Assembly (NCBI GenBank): GCA_965224285.1
Contig: OZ245043.1
Span: 2,852,001-2,916,000 of the forward strand
Source: JAJCYK01 sp965224285
GTDB lineage: Bacteria > Bacteroidota > Bacteroidia > Cytophagales > Cyclobacteriaceae
DNA: 64,000 nt
Reading direction: 5' to 3'
A program made the position numbers and the translations under genes. The notes under the pieces were generated by a model. It ran no database searches and had not been told where the DNA came from. It worked only from the letters and a program-made list of their open reading frames with translations. Each line of letters begins with the position of its first letter. The first letter of the stretch is position 1. Positions 54,644-63,713 of the stretch are shown piece by piece.

Positions 54644-57600
54644 ATGGATCAACACTCATATACACTGTACTCCCGCCTGCAGGATCTGGTTAATGCCCAT
54701 ATAATTCCAGTCTTGGAGCAAAAGCTGCATGATCAGATCTCATTGTTAAAGGAAGTTGGGAGCCAGTTTGAAAATTATGTGAGTAAAATCCAGACCCAGG
54801 AGAACAGCCTGGATATACTGGGGTTATTGCGTAACATGATGGCGCTCAAAGAGTCGATCACCATCCTGGTGAATGAAGGTACTTCACTGACTGATGAGTT
54901 GACCCCTGATGAGCTCTTTTCTGAATATTTCACTGCCCTGGCGGCTTTTACCGAGAAACTCCCAGAACTTAAATGGGAAACCCAAAAGCCGGAAAGATTC
55001 CAGGTTCTTCCTGGAGATCGTCTGTTTATAGGGTTGAGAAAACGTTTTAAACATACTGCCTGGAATATTGGATTGATTCCCACCAGAGTATCCAACCGAT
55101 GGCGCAAAATACGAGGGAAAGAGGTTGAACCTCTAGCATACTGGAAACATGCGGTCCCTGAGAAAACCTTGGTTATCTGGTTTTTTAGAGATAGGCTATT
55201 ACAAGAATTAGACAAAACCATGGGTTTGGTCTTTCGACAAATTGCAACTTCCAGCGATGCCGTATGGCAAATCGAATCCAAAATGGATCATGATTTTGCG
55301 GAGGTCATTGCCCGTAATCCAGGAAGTAGTATATCGGCACCGGGCATAGAATTTCAGGCAGGCCTAGAAAAAAATGTAGCGGAAATCCGCTCAGGCTTGG
55401 ATACTTTGATCAAACTAGTCAACAGTACCTTTGATCAGGTATTTGAAGAATATATAGACCACTTTGAAAAGGTGGGAACCTTAGAACTACCATTGTCGTC
55501 TTTTCACCCCACTAAGGTAGAGCGACACCACCTTCGTACCAGAAAAGCCTACCGGAAGTCCATAGAAGGCTGGAGCAATACCATCAAAGTGCTCAACGAT
55601 AACTACAACTTGGACCAGGAGTTGTATCAATTGCGATATGCCAATCTGGAGCAGTACTTCTTTACCGCTCAAAAACTTGACCTTAAGATCAATGAAAAGA
55701 TCGCAGCCGCCCTAGATGAACTTTCGGGTTATATTATCTCCAAGAAGAGCGACTTACAGGCGGTTGACAACCAGCCGGAAGCGCTGAGCAAAGTAATCAA
55801 GCAGGTTAAATACGATCTGGGAAAATATTTGAATCAAAAAATTCCCAAGGCCTCTAAACTGCTTTTCGATCAAAATATACCTGCCTTGATCGATAATTTG
55901 GAGGTACGAATAAAGAATCAAGTCAATCAGCTATCCTCTACCCGGGCAGTAGCTAAAGAAATAAGCTATGAAAGACCTATCCAGAATTCAGAAATTGACT
56001 ATATCTCTCCCCGTGAACTAATTGCTTTTGAGGCTTTACCCACCTTCCTCACGGAGGTTAAAAGCTTAAAAAGCGAATTGGTGCGATCGCTAGATCAGGC
56101 ACAACACAGTTTAACGGAAATAAGCCAGATCTGTGATTTCAACCTGGCTACTTCTCTGGCTGCCCTGGAGGAGGAGCTTGATGAAGAGAAACCTCCCAAA
56201 GAGCTGGCGCTTGAAGGTCTTGACCGGGCAGCAAGCCGTTTAGAGGATATTGGTAAAAATTTATCAGAGCTGGGTAGGGAAACTGACGATAAACTGAAAC
56301 AGGGTGTGGCGAAGTTCAACTTAGGCTTACTGGCCCTCAATAAGATCGAAACCGTTTTTGATATTAAAGTACGGATTGCCAAGGCAAAAGCGGTGGAAAA
56401 AACCAAAGCGCTACGAGACCGGGTGACCTCTTACTATCAACTTAAATTTCCTGAATTAGTGCAACAGGGGAAGAAACGATGGTTGAAACTTCATAAGTAT
56501 TATCAGGAAACTAGCCAGAAATATGGCTTGGCAGGCCCCAGTCAGCCTTTAAGCGCTGAAGTGAGTACATTTCTGTCAGAAACTGACGCAGCCATAGATC
56601 AATTGCCGTTCGTTTATCAACGACTTTTTGAGATAGCTCCCCTGGAAAACGAAAACTTTTATGAACCCAGAGCAAACGAGATCAAACAATTGGCCCGATC
56701 ATACCAAAATTGGGAAAAGCAACATTTCTCTGCAACTGCATTAATCGGCGAAACGGGCAGTGGAACAACCACCTTAACCAACTTTTTTCTGGAGCAGGAG
56801 AAACCAAAGTTCCCCGTAGTTCGCGCTCACTTTCAAAAACAGATCTACCGAACTGATGATTTTCTGGCCTACTTTGGCCAGTTATTTAATGCTCCCTCAA
56901 TCGATAGTTTGGATCATCTGGTAGAGCATCTCAACAATCTGCGGGGAAAGAGGATAATGGTTCTGGAAAATCTACAGCATTACTACTTACGAAGGGTTAA
57001 CGGATTTGAATGTCTCAACTTGCTTTTTGAACTTATATCCAGAACAAACCAAAATATTTTTTGGCTGGTAACTATTAATCTGCATGCTTATAACTACTTG
57101 ATCAAAACCTCTGCGATTGAAGATTTCTTTGCTTATAATATATTTTTGGAACCGCTTAAGGATGAACAAATAACAGAAATTGTGCTGAGGCGTCACCGAG
57201 TAAGTGGATACAACATCCAATTCAAGCCGGGAAAACTTGACCGCATGAGTAAAAAGTTTAAGAAGATGGCTGAGCCCGGGCGCCAGCAGTACCTGAAGAA
57301 AGAGTTTTTTTCCGGTCTTAATAAAATGGCTAATAGTAACATCTCACTGGCCTTGATTTATTGGCTGCGATCCACCCACAAGGTTGAGGGTGACACTATA
57401 ACTATAGGATCCTTAAAAGATCTTGACTTCAGTTTTCTCGCCAACCTTTCTAGCGACAAACTGTTTACCCTGCATGCCTTGCTGCTACATGATGGTCTTA
57501 ATATGGCGGATTATGCTAAAGTGTTCCTGCAAACTGGCGAGCAAAGCAAGTTGTTGTTGATTCTCCTCTTTGAGGATGGTATTATAGTTAAGCATGAGGA

Positions 57601-57673
57601 TCGATATTTTATAAATCCACTATTGTTCAGACAGGTAGTTAATCTGCTTAAATCAAAAAACATCCTTCACTAA
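54644..57673 (+). CDS. Large helical P-loop protein with degenerate Walker motifs
   Basis: A 1009-residue soluble protein, no signal peptide and no clear membrane helix. Residues 1-650 are almost wholly helical with several coiled-coil-like stretches (for example 440-640). A STAND/AAA-type ATPase region follows: the P-loop GETGSGTTT at 702-710 has Thr708 where Lys is expected, and the Walker B strand RIMVLENLQHYYL has Glu775-Asn776 instead of Asp-Glu. From about 830 to the end helical and winged-helix-like parts follow. I do not recognise the family beyond this. The MscS gene starts 2 bases after its stop, so the pair is certainly coexpressed. Confidence 0.65.
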   Translation: MDQHSYTLYSRLQDLVNAHIIPVLEQKLHDQISLLKEVGSQFENYVSKIQTQENSLDILGLLRNMMALKESITILVNEGTSLTDELTPDELFSEYFTALAAFTEKLPELKWETQKPERFQVLPGDRLFIGLRKRFKHTAWNIGLIPTRVSNRWRKIRGKEVEPLAYWKHAVPEKTLVIWFFRDRLLQELDKTMGLVFRQIATSSDAVWQIESKMDHDFAEVIARNPGSSISAPGIEFQAGLEKNVAEIRSGLDTLIKLVNSTFDQVFEEYIDHFEKVGTLELPLSSFHPTKVERHHLRTRKAYRKSIEGWSNTIKVLNDNYNLDQELYQLRYANLEQYFFTAQKLDLKINEKIAAALDELSGYIISKKSDLQAVDNQPEALSKVIKQVKYDLGKYLNQKIPKASKLLFDQNIPALIDNLEVRIKNQVNQLSSTRAVAKEISYERPIQNSEIDYISPRELIAFEALPTFLTEVKSLKSELVRSLDQAQHSLTEISQICDFNLATSLAALEEELDEEKPPKELALEGLDRAASRLEDIGKNLSELGRETDDKLKQGVAKFNLGLLALNKIETVFDIKVRIAKAKAVEKTKALRDRVTSYYQLKFPELVQQGKKRWLKLHKYYQETSQKYGLAGPSQPLSAEVSTFLSETDAAIDQLPFVYQRLFEIAPLENENFYEPRANEIKQLARSYQNWEKQHFSATALIGETGSGTTTLTNFFLEQEKPKFPVVRAHFQKQIYRTDDFLAYFGQLFNAPSIDSLDHLVEHLNNLRGKRIMVLENLQHYYLRRVNGFECLNLLFELISRTNQNIFWLVTINLHAYNYLIKTSAIEDFFAYNIFLEPLKDEQITEIVLRRHRVSGYNIQFKPGKLDRMSKKFKKMAEPGRQQYLKKEFFSGLNKMANSNISLALIYWLRSTHKVEGDTITIGSLKDLDFSFLANLSSDKLFTLHALLLHDGLNMADYAKVFLQTGEQSKLLLILLFEDGIIVKHEDRYFINPLLFRQVVNLLKSKNILH

Positions 57674-57675
57674 GC

Positions 57676-58710
57676 ATGAACTGGCTCAAGCATCTTGGCA
57701 TAACCATCCTCCTGGTCCTAACCATCGGGGCAGCTGGGCTATGGGGTCAGTCCGCAGATACTTTAAGTTCTGCTGATTCTACCCTAATCATCCGGATCAA
57801 CAGTTCCGATACCATTTTTATATACCACTCTGATACTGTGGTTATCGCCCGTGATACTACCCGCGGCCAAGGTTTATTCACCCCTAGAAACGAGGACCCC
57901 GGAAAGGAAAAGGAAAAAGTAGATCCCTCTGAGGTATTACGTACCATTTCAGTTGGAAAGATCATATGGGCTATTGTGTTTTTGATAATCACTTATCTTG
58001 CCATCGGTTTATCCAGCAAATTGCTGGATCTGCTGGCTGAGAGGAGCGCCCGCTACCGAATAACTGTTAAAGGCCTCATCCCATTCATCCGTATTCTTGG
58101 TTGGCTATTGGCATTCTACGTAGTAATATGGGGTATTTTCAGCCCTCCCTGGGAAACGGTGATCGCTGTCACCGCCTCTGTCGGAATTGCTGTTGGTTTT
58201 GCCGCACAGGATATTCTCAAGAATATTTTTGGAGGGCTGATGATAATATTTGACCGCCCTTTTAAAGTTGGTGATAAAATTGAAGTGGGTAACTATTATG
58301 GAGAAGTTAAAGAAATCGGCCTGCGATCCACCCGGATCGTTACTCCAGATGATTCTCTGGTAAGCGTGCCAAATGCGGAGATTATGAATCAATCGGTATC
58401 TAACTCCAATGCCGGTGAGGCCAACTGCCAGGTAGTGGCTGAGATCTATCTCCCGATTACCATAGATACTGATCAAGTAAGGAAAATCGCCTTGGAATCT
58501 GCACAGATCTCCAAATATATCTTCTTAAATAAACCCATCACGGTCCTGTTTTTCAACGAAGTGAAAGAAAGGCGCTCTTATCTTAAGATGAGATTGAAAG
58601 CGTATGTAATGGATATCAGATATGAGTTTAACTTTAAGAGTGACATGACGGAGATTGTCATTAAAGAACTGTTAAATCAGAAGATCATAACTCCAAAGGA
58701 CCTGTATTAG
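57676..58710 (+). CDS. MscS-family mechanosensitive channel
   Basis: A 344-residue protein with a signal-like first segment (1-25, ending GLWGQ), a Ser/Thr/Asp-rich linker, and three transmembrane helices from about residue 94 to 185. The MscS pore helix reads AVTASVGIAVGFAAQDILKNIFGGLMIIFDRPFKVGDKIE (about 168-207), the family hallmark, followed by the beta domain (GLRSTRIVTPDDSLVSVPNAEIMNQSVSN) and a mixed C-terminal domain. It is expected to release solutes upon hypo-osmotic shock. It is locked in one transcript with the large degenerate P-loop protein. Confidence 0.92.
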   Translation: MNWLKHLGITILLVLTIGAAGLWGQSADTLSSADSTLIIRINSSDTIFIYHSDTVVIARDTTRGQGLFTPRNEDPGKEKEKVDPSEVLRTISVGKIIWAIVFLIITYLAIGLSSKLLDLLAERSARYRITVKGLIPFIRILGWLLAFYVVIWGIFSPPWETVIAVTASVGIAVGFAAQDILKNIFGGLMIIFDRPFKVGDKIEVGNYYGEVKEIGLRSTRIVTPDDSLVSVPNAEIMNQSVSNSNAGEANCQVVAEIYLPITIDTDQVRKIALESAQISKYIFLNKPITVLFFNEVKERRSYLKMRLKAYVMDIRYEFNFKSDMTEIVIKELLNQKIITPKDLY

Positions 58711-58798
58711 CCCTTTCTTTTAATTGCTCAGTAAGTAATAATGTTTAATTTACCGACTACTAGGGGTTACCCTTATTAGTAATTAATCATTATTGCTT

Positions 58799-59260
58799 AT
58801 GCCACGCACCAGGACTACCGACAAAACCACTATTGGAAGACACGATAAAGTGGACCTGCCGGAAATGAACCTGGTCGAGATTGACGCTAAAATTGATACC
58901 GGCGCTGATAGCAGTGCCATTCATTGTCATCACATTGAGATTGTGAAAAAAAAGGGTAAAAAGATCTTACATTTTATCTTGCTTGACCCAACTCATCCCC
59001 ATTATAATAACCGTAGTTTTTATTTTGAGGAGTTTAAACAAAGAACTATTAAAAACTCTTTTGGTGGATCAGAAAGAAGATTTATAATTAAAACTCCGGT
59101 AGTGATCTTTGGCCGTAAATTGATAACTGAATTTTCTCTGAGCTACCGGGGCAATCTTACTTTTCCTATTCTGCTGGGTAAGAAGTTTCTGTATCGAAAA
59201 TTTATTGTGGATGTGGCCCGCTCCAACATTTCCTACAGGAGTAAACGGAAAAAGAAATGA
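58799..59260 (+). CDS. RimB-like retropepsin-type protease (ATP-dependent zinc protease family)
   Basis: A 153-residue protein from the ATG at 58799 (a TTG two codons upstream is less likely). The PF05618 signature IDAKIDTGADSSAIHCH (28-44) holds Asp33-Thr-Gly of a retropepsin-like active site. The closing FPILLGKKFLYRKFIVDV is also typical. In known clusters such proteins occur with RimK and an aspartoacylase-like protein. The next gene overlaps by ATGA. Confidence 0.8.
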   Translation: MPRTRTTDKTTIGRHDKVDLPEMNLVEIDAKIDTGADSSAIHCHHIEIVKKKGKKILHFILLDPTHPHYNNRSFYFEEFKQRTIKNSFGGSERRFIIKTPVVIFGRKLITEFSLSYRGNLTFPILLGKKFLYRKFIVDVARSNISYRSKRKKK

Positions 59261-60153
59261 ACATTGTCATTCTTTCTACCGGCAGGACACTTTATTCTAC
59301 CCACCGGCTCCTGGAAGCTGCCCAGGACAGAGGCCATCAAGTAGAGGTGGTGGATCATCTCAAATGTAATCTGATAACGGAAAAGCGAAACCCCAGTGTA
59401 CATTACCGGGGTCGCGCTCTGGATCAAACCGATGCGGTCATCCCCAGGATTGGTGCTTCAGTAACTTTTTATGGTTCAGCGGTTATCCGCCAATTCGAAA
59501 TGCGAAATATCTTCACTGCTGTTCAAAGCCAGGCCTTGCTTCGGTCCAGGGATAAATTGAGAAGTTTGCAGATCCTGGCACGGGCCGGTCTGGGTCTACC
59601 CAAAACAGTATTTACCAATTACAGCCGGGAGGTCCACGAAATCATTGATGCAGTGGGGGGTGTTCCTTTAGTGGTAAAGCTATTAGAGGGTACTCAGGGA
59701 CTGGGTGTGGTTTTGGTGGAAAACAAAAAAGCTGCTGCTTCAGTAATTGAGGCCTTCAATGGGTTGAGGGCCCGTATAATAGTACAGGAATTTATCTCAG
59801 AAGCTCAGGGAGCTGATATTAGAGCATTGGTGGTGGATGGAGAAGTGGTAGGCTCCATGAAAAGACAGGCCAGAGAAGGTGAATTTCGATCCAATTTACA
59901 CCGGGGTGGTACTGCTGAGATCATCACCCTGAGCCCGGAGGAGGAATCAGCTGCCGTACAAGCCGCCCAATGCATGGGACTGGGTGTTGCTGGGGTGGAT
60001 ATGCTGCAATCAAAAAGAGGGCCACTGATCATTGAAGTCAATTCATCTCCAGGGCTGGAAGGCATTGAGACCGCTACCGGCGTAAATGTAGCTGATAAAA
60101 TTATAGAGTACCTCGAACGCAACGCAGGTAAAAACAATAACGTGATCGCTTAG
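59257..60153 (+). CDS. rimK: RimK-family ATP-grasp ligase
   Basis: A 298-residue enzyme. ATP-grasp marks include VVKLLEGTQGLGVVLVE for the ATP loop, IIVQEFISEAQGADIRALVVDGEVVGSMKR (about 170-200) and the metal-binding IIEVNSSPGLEGIE near the end. RimK adds glutamate residues to the C-terminus of ribosomal protein S6 or similar targets. The preceding protease and following hydrolase complete a modification trio. Start and stop overlap with the preceding gene by 4 bases. Confidence 0.9.
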   Translation: MNIVILSTGRTLYSTHRLLEAAQDRGHQVEVVDHLKCNLITEKRNPSVHYRGRALDQTDAVIPRIGASVTFYGSAVIRQFEMRNIFTAVQSQALLRSRDKLRSLQILARAGLGLPKTVFTNYSREVHEIIDAVGGVPLVVKLLEGTQGLGVVLVENKKAAASVIEAFNGLRARIIVQEFISEAQGADIRALVVDGEVVGSMKRQAREGEFRSNLHRGGTAEIITLSPEEESAAVQAAQCMGLGVAGVDMLQSKRGPLIIEVNSSPGLEGIETATGVNVADKIIEYLERNAGKNNNVIA

Positions 60154-60157
60154 CAAA

Positions 60158-61090
60158 ATGAAAATTGCCGGTACCACCATTCCCCCAGAAAGCTTTAAAC
60201 AACTGAATTTGGATATCGCCAGGCTACCCTCCCGGACCAAAATCGATATCCCCATATTTGTCCAGAATAGTCAGGCGGACGGCCCCGTGTTGTTACTGAT
60301 GGCAGGACTACACGGTGATGAGATCAACGGCATTGAGATTGTTAGAAAGGTGCTGGACCAGTCTTGTTTTAACCTTCTGAATGGAGCGGTGGTCTGTATC
60401 CCGATCATTAATATCTATGGATTCTTAAATTTTTCCAGGGCAGTCCCGGATGGTAAGGATGTAAATCGCTCATTTCCAGGTACTAGGAGTGGATCACTGG
60501 CCAGCCGTGTGGCCTTTCATCTCATGCAGGAAGTAATCCCTTTCATTGATTACGGTATCGACTTTCATACCGGCGGAGCGAGTCGCACTAACATTCCCCA
60601 GGTGCGATGCGTACTGGAAGACAAGGAAAACCGATTCCTGGCCCGGGCCTTTAATGCGCCGTTTACCATCGATGCCCCACTGATACCAAAATCCCTACGC
60701 TATGCCGCCCATGCCAAAGGGAAAAAGATATTGGTTTACGAAGGGGGGGAGTCCTTACGGTTTGACCAGAAAGCCATTGAAAAAGGCACCGCAGGAGTCA
60801 AAAAACTAATGCATAAACTAGGCATGATTGAGGTTGAAACCCCAAAACGTCAACGCTCCAGGATCATCAAAAAAATGAGATGGGTGAGGGCCAAAAACGC
60901 CGGCTTATTTCACCAGGAGGTTAAACCGGGAGAACAGATTAAGAAGGACCAGGTTTTGGGATTTATCACCGACCCATTTGCTGAGTTTAAAATAGATATA
61001 ACTTCACCACGCTCCGGGTATGTAATGGGAATTAATAACAATCCCGTAGTAAATCGGGGAGATGCTTTAGTGCACATCGGTATAAACTGA
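60158..61090 (+). CDS. Succinylglutamate desuccinylase/aspartoacylase-family hydrolase
   Basis: A 310-residue zinc amidohydrolase (M14-like, PF24827/AstE group). His52 and Glu55 (AGLHGDEINGIEI) are the first zinc pair, Asn/Arg for substrate follow in VNRSFPGTRSGSLASR, and DFHTGGASRTNIPQVR carries the third zinc His. A C-terminal biotinyl-lipoyl-like domain is seen at about 230-310 (KAGEQ..., SPRSGYVM). Following RimK by 4 bases, it may trim or remove the amino acid added by the ligase. Confidence 0.85.
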   Translation: MKIAGTTIPPESFKQLNLDIARLPSRTKIDIPIFVQNSQADGPVLLLMAGLHGDEINGIEIVRKVLDQSCFNLLNGAVVCIPIINIYGFLNFSRAVPDGKDVNRSFPGTRSGSLASRVAFHLMQEVIPFIDYGIDFHTGGASRTNIPQVRCVLEDKENRFLARAFNAPFTIDAPLIPKSLRYAAHAKGKKILVYEGGESLRFDQKAIEKGTAGVKKLMHKLGMIEVETPKRQRSRIIKKMRWVRAKNAGLFHQEVKPGEQIKKDQVLGFITDPFAEFKIDITSPRSGYVMGINNNPVVNRGDALVHIGIN

Positions 61091-61113
61091 ATACTACTTC
61101 GAAACAGCTAGAT

Positions 61114-61437
61114 TTATCGAAACAGCCGCATAAAGGCTTTGGCTAATTTTTTCTCCTTTTCCCAGAAAAAATTAAACTGACCAAAAATAAACCCATACAT
61201 CAACAACAGCAGTTGATAAAGGGGGAACACTAATACGATGTAGCTTAGAGTTTTTAACCACCCGCCGGCATTTTCAATACCCAGAAGCTGAAATATCAAA
61301 GGCCTTATCAAAACCACGGTCATACCGGTGGCTGCGAATACAATGAGGATCACCACTACCTGGAACATGCTCGTTAACCCCCATTTTTTTTTCATCCGTT
61401 CCAGGAATGATGGCTTTTCTTCAGTGTTTTCCTTCAT
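61114..61437 (-). CDS. DUF6787 family membrane protein
   Basis: A 107-residue protein. The sequence RMKKKWGLTSMFQVVVILIVFAATGM (about 14-39), a second membrane helix at about 65-85, and the closing FGQFNFFWEKEKKLAKAFMRLF match a small DUF6787-type family of Bacteroidota. Function unknown. It is downstream of the lipoprotein gene on the same strand and convergent with the RimK cluster. Confidence 0.65.
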   Translation of the reverse strand: MKENTEEKPSFLERMKKKWGLTSMFQVVVILIVFAATGMTVVLIRPLIFQLLGIENAGGWLKTLSYIVLVFPLYQLLLLMYGFIFGQFNFFWEKEKKLAKAFMRLFR

Positions 61438-61451
61438 AGGGTTACTAATGG

Positions 61452-62060
61452 CTATGGACAGTCCAAATTAGCCTTTATGCTATAATTTACCGAATCTTTA
61501 AACATTAGTTTATGAAATCCTTCCACTCGATAACTGCTTAGTGGACGCTCCGGTTGCCTGGGATTGAAGTCCATTTTTATATATCTCCGATTAGCATAAA
61601 GGAAATTCTGTTCCTGATACAATGACTCCAGGGAACTGATCCGTTCCAGGCTATCAAACATAATTTTCAGGTATTTTACTCCTTGATCACTACTGTCTGC
61701 TAAGGTGTATTCCTGAAATTGCTGACCACCCTTGGTTTGACCTTGTCGAATTTTATAGGCGTCCATTAGGACGGGTTTATTGATATCGTGCTCTTTGAAT
61801 ACCTTTAGCTCCTGGTCCCAGAAAGTGGAGTCGGCTTTGATCAATGCCTGTTCCTTTTCTGTGTTGTGGTTAATGGTGAAATCTTTATGAACCCTGCAAT
61901 CAACATTTTCCAATTTAGCGATCAATTCCTCGGTAAATCCTTTGACGTCAAAATACTTCAGGTCCACATCAGAATTTTCACCGCCACAGGAAACCATAAC
62001 CATCAAGGCCAAAATGACATAGGTCCAGCGATTAAAAGACCAAACCTTTAAATCAGACAT
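61452..62060 (-). CDS. Lipoprotein of unknown function
   Basis: A 202-residue protein. Residues 1-25 are a lipoprotein-type signal (YVILALMVMVSC). The mature part is about 175 residues with many polar stretches and repeated aromatic residues (VEGFHKLMFKDSVNYSI near the end). No family is recognised. Its start overlaps the gpmI stop by 13 bases on the same strand, so the two are translationally linked. Confidence 0.6.
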   Translation of the reverse strand: MSDLKVWSFNRWTYVILALMVMVSCGGENSDVDLKYFDVKGFTEELIAKLENVDCRVHKDFTINHNTEKEQALIKADSTFWDQELKVFKEHDINKPVLMDAYKIRQGQTKGGQQFQEYTLADSSDQGVKYLKIMFDSLERISSLESLYQEQNFLYANRRYIKMDFNPRQPERPLSSYRVEGFHKLMFKDSVNYSIKANLDCP

Positions 62061-63571
62061 TCGCCATCCATTTCCTCTGGTTTTTCCAGCCCCATCAGGG
62101 TAAGAATGGTAGGAGCCAGATCTCCCAGTTTCCCGTCCTTAATAGGTCTTCTGTATTGGTTATCTATCAGGATACAGGGTACAGGGTTTGTAGTGTGGGC
62201 GGTGTTGGGACTCCCATCTTCATTGACCATATAATCGGCGTTGCCATGATCAGCTATGATCAGTACGGTATAATCATTTTTGAGGGCAGCTTTGGTAACG
62301 GTTTGAGCACAACTATCTACCACTTCACAGGCTTTGACCGCTGCTTCGAAGACGCCAGTGTGCCCCACCATATCCGGATTGGCAAAGTTGAGGCAGATAA
62401 AATCAGCCGACTTCTCCTCCAGTTCAGGAACTATGGCATCCCGGATCTCGTGAGCGCTCATCTCCGGCTGCAGATCATAGGTGGCCACCTTGGGACTGGG
62501 GCAAAGTATCCTCTTTTCATGTTCGAACTCTTTTTCCCTGCCTCCGGAAAAAAAGAATGTAACATGGGGGTATTTCTCAGTTTCAGCAATCCTTATTTGT
62601 CGCTGGCCTGCCTTGCTAATAATTTCACCCAGGGTGTTGACCAGATCATCCTTCTGGAAAATTACTTGTACATCCCTGAAATCAGGGTCGTAATTAGTCA
62701 GTGTCACATACTGTAGGGGAATAGTATGCATGTCGTATTGTGGAAAATTCTGCTGGGTCAAAACTTGGGTGATCTGACGACCCCGATCTGTACGGAAATT
62801 GAAACATATTACCGTATCTTCAGCTTCTATCAATGCCAGGGGAGTTTCAGCCTCGTCGACCGCAATTATAGGTTTTATAAACTCGTCAGTCACTCCTTGC
62901 TGGTAGGAATCGTTGATGGACCCTACCAGGTCCCCGGTCTTTTTGCCTTTGCCATTCACCAAAGCGTCATAGGCCAGTTTGATTCGCTCCCATCGTTGGT
63001 CGCGATCCATGGCATAGTACCGGCCAATTACCGATGCTATTTGCCCACCGTTTTGCTTTAAAAAATCTTGTAACTCGCTGATGAAACCAGCTCCGCTTTC
63101 CGGATCACAATCCCGGCCGTCGGTAAAGGCGTGTATATACAAGCGTCGGGATAAATCCTTAGCTGCAACCAACTTACAAAGCCCTTTCAAATGATCAATA
63201 TGAGAATGGACTCCCCCATCTGAGACCAATCCTATAAAGTGCAGCTTCCCTTTCGAATTTTTGATTTTATCAAAGACGGCACCAAGCACTTGATTGTCTT
63301 TCAGAGTACCCTGTTCCAGAGCTTTGTTGATCTTGACCAGGTCCTGATATACGATACGGCCCGCCCCGATATTCATATGTCCCACTTCGGAATTACCCAT
63401 TTGTCCCTGCGGTAGTCCAACTGCTAATCCACTCGCCATCAATTGACTATGCGGGTAGCTATTCCATGCCTCGTCCATGAATGGAGTATGCGCCTTGCTG
63501 ATAGCAGACACCTGTGGATCTTTGCCTAAACCCCACCCGTCAAGGATCATCAACAGTACTCGTTTATTCAT
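62048..63571 (-). CDS. gpmI: 2,3-bisphosphoglycerate-independent phosphoglycerate mutase
   Basis: I start at the ATG at 63571 (507 residues), since the longer frame begins at TTG and lacks family support. Metal and phospho-Ser marks are visible: LLMILDGWGLG near the N-terminus, the nucleophile Ser in GNSEVGHMNIGAGR, FTDGRDCDPESGAGF, and the C-terminal LNFANPDMVGHTG and IIADHGNADYM. It interconverts 3- and 2-phosphoglycerate in glycolysis and gluconeogenesis. Confidence 0.95.
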   Translation of the reverse strand: MNKRVLLMILDGWGLGKDPQVSAISKAHTPFMDEAWNSYPHSQLMASGLAVGLPQGQMGNSEVGHMNIGAGRIVYQDLVKINKALEQGTLKDNQVLGAVFDKIKNSKGKLHFIGLVSDGGVHSHIDHLKGLCKLVAAKDLSRRLYIHAFTDGRDCDPESGAGFISELQDFLKQNGGQIASVIGRYYAMDRDQRWERIKLAYDALVNGKGKKTGDLVGSINDSYQQGVTDEFIKPIIAVDEAETPLALIEAEDTVICFNFRTDRGRQITQVLTQQNFPQYDMHTIPLQYVTLTNYDPDFRDVQVIFQKDDLVNTLGEIISKAGQRQIRIAETEKYPHVTFFFSGGREKEFEHEKRILCPSPKVATYDLQPEMSAHEIRDAIVPELEEKSADFICLNFANPDMVGHTGVFEAAVKACEVVDSCAQTVTKAALKNDYTVLIIADHGNADYMVNEDGSPNTAHTTNPVPCILIDNQYRRPIKDGKLGDLAPTILTLMGLEKPEEMDGECLI

Positions 63572-63713
63572 CTCGCAAATATAAATATTCAAAGCCAGGT
63601 TTGTAACTGATACCAGTTTGTATTAATTTAAAAATCCCGGTATTGACGATTGATTCCCGCTTTGCTGATTTTGGCATAATTTTGGAGATATGCCTGGTGA
63701 AATTAGTCGAATT

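Noticed and set aside
54775..55281. A 168-codon minus-strand frame inside the large P-loop protein gene
   Set aside because: It is antisense to a continuous 1009-codon gene and has low-complexity Ser/Arg-rich translation.
62156..62716. A 186-codon open frame on the plus strand opposite gpmI
   Set aside because: It lies wholly inside the well-supported gpmI gene on the other strand and its translation shows no family features; it arises from codon bias of gpmI.
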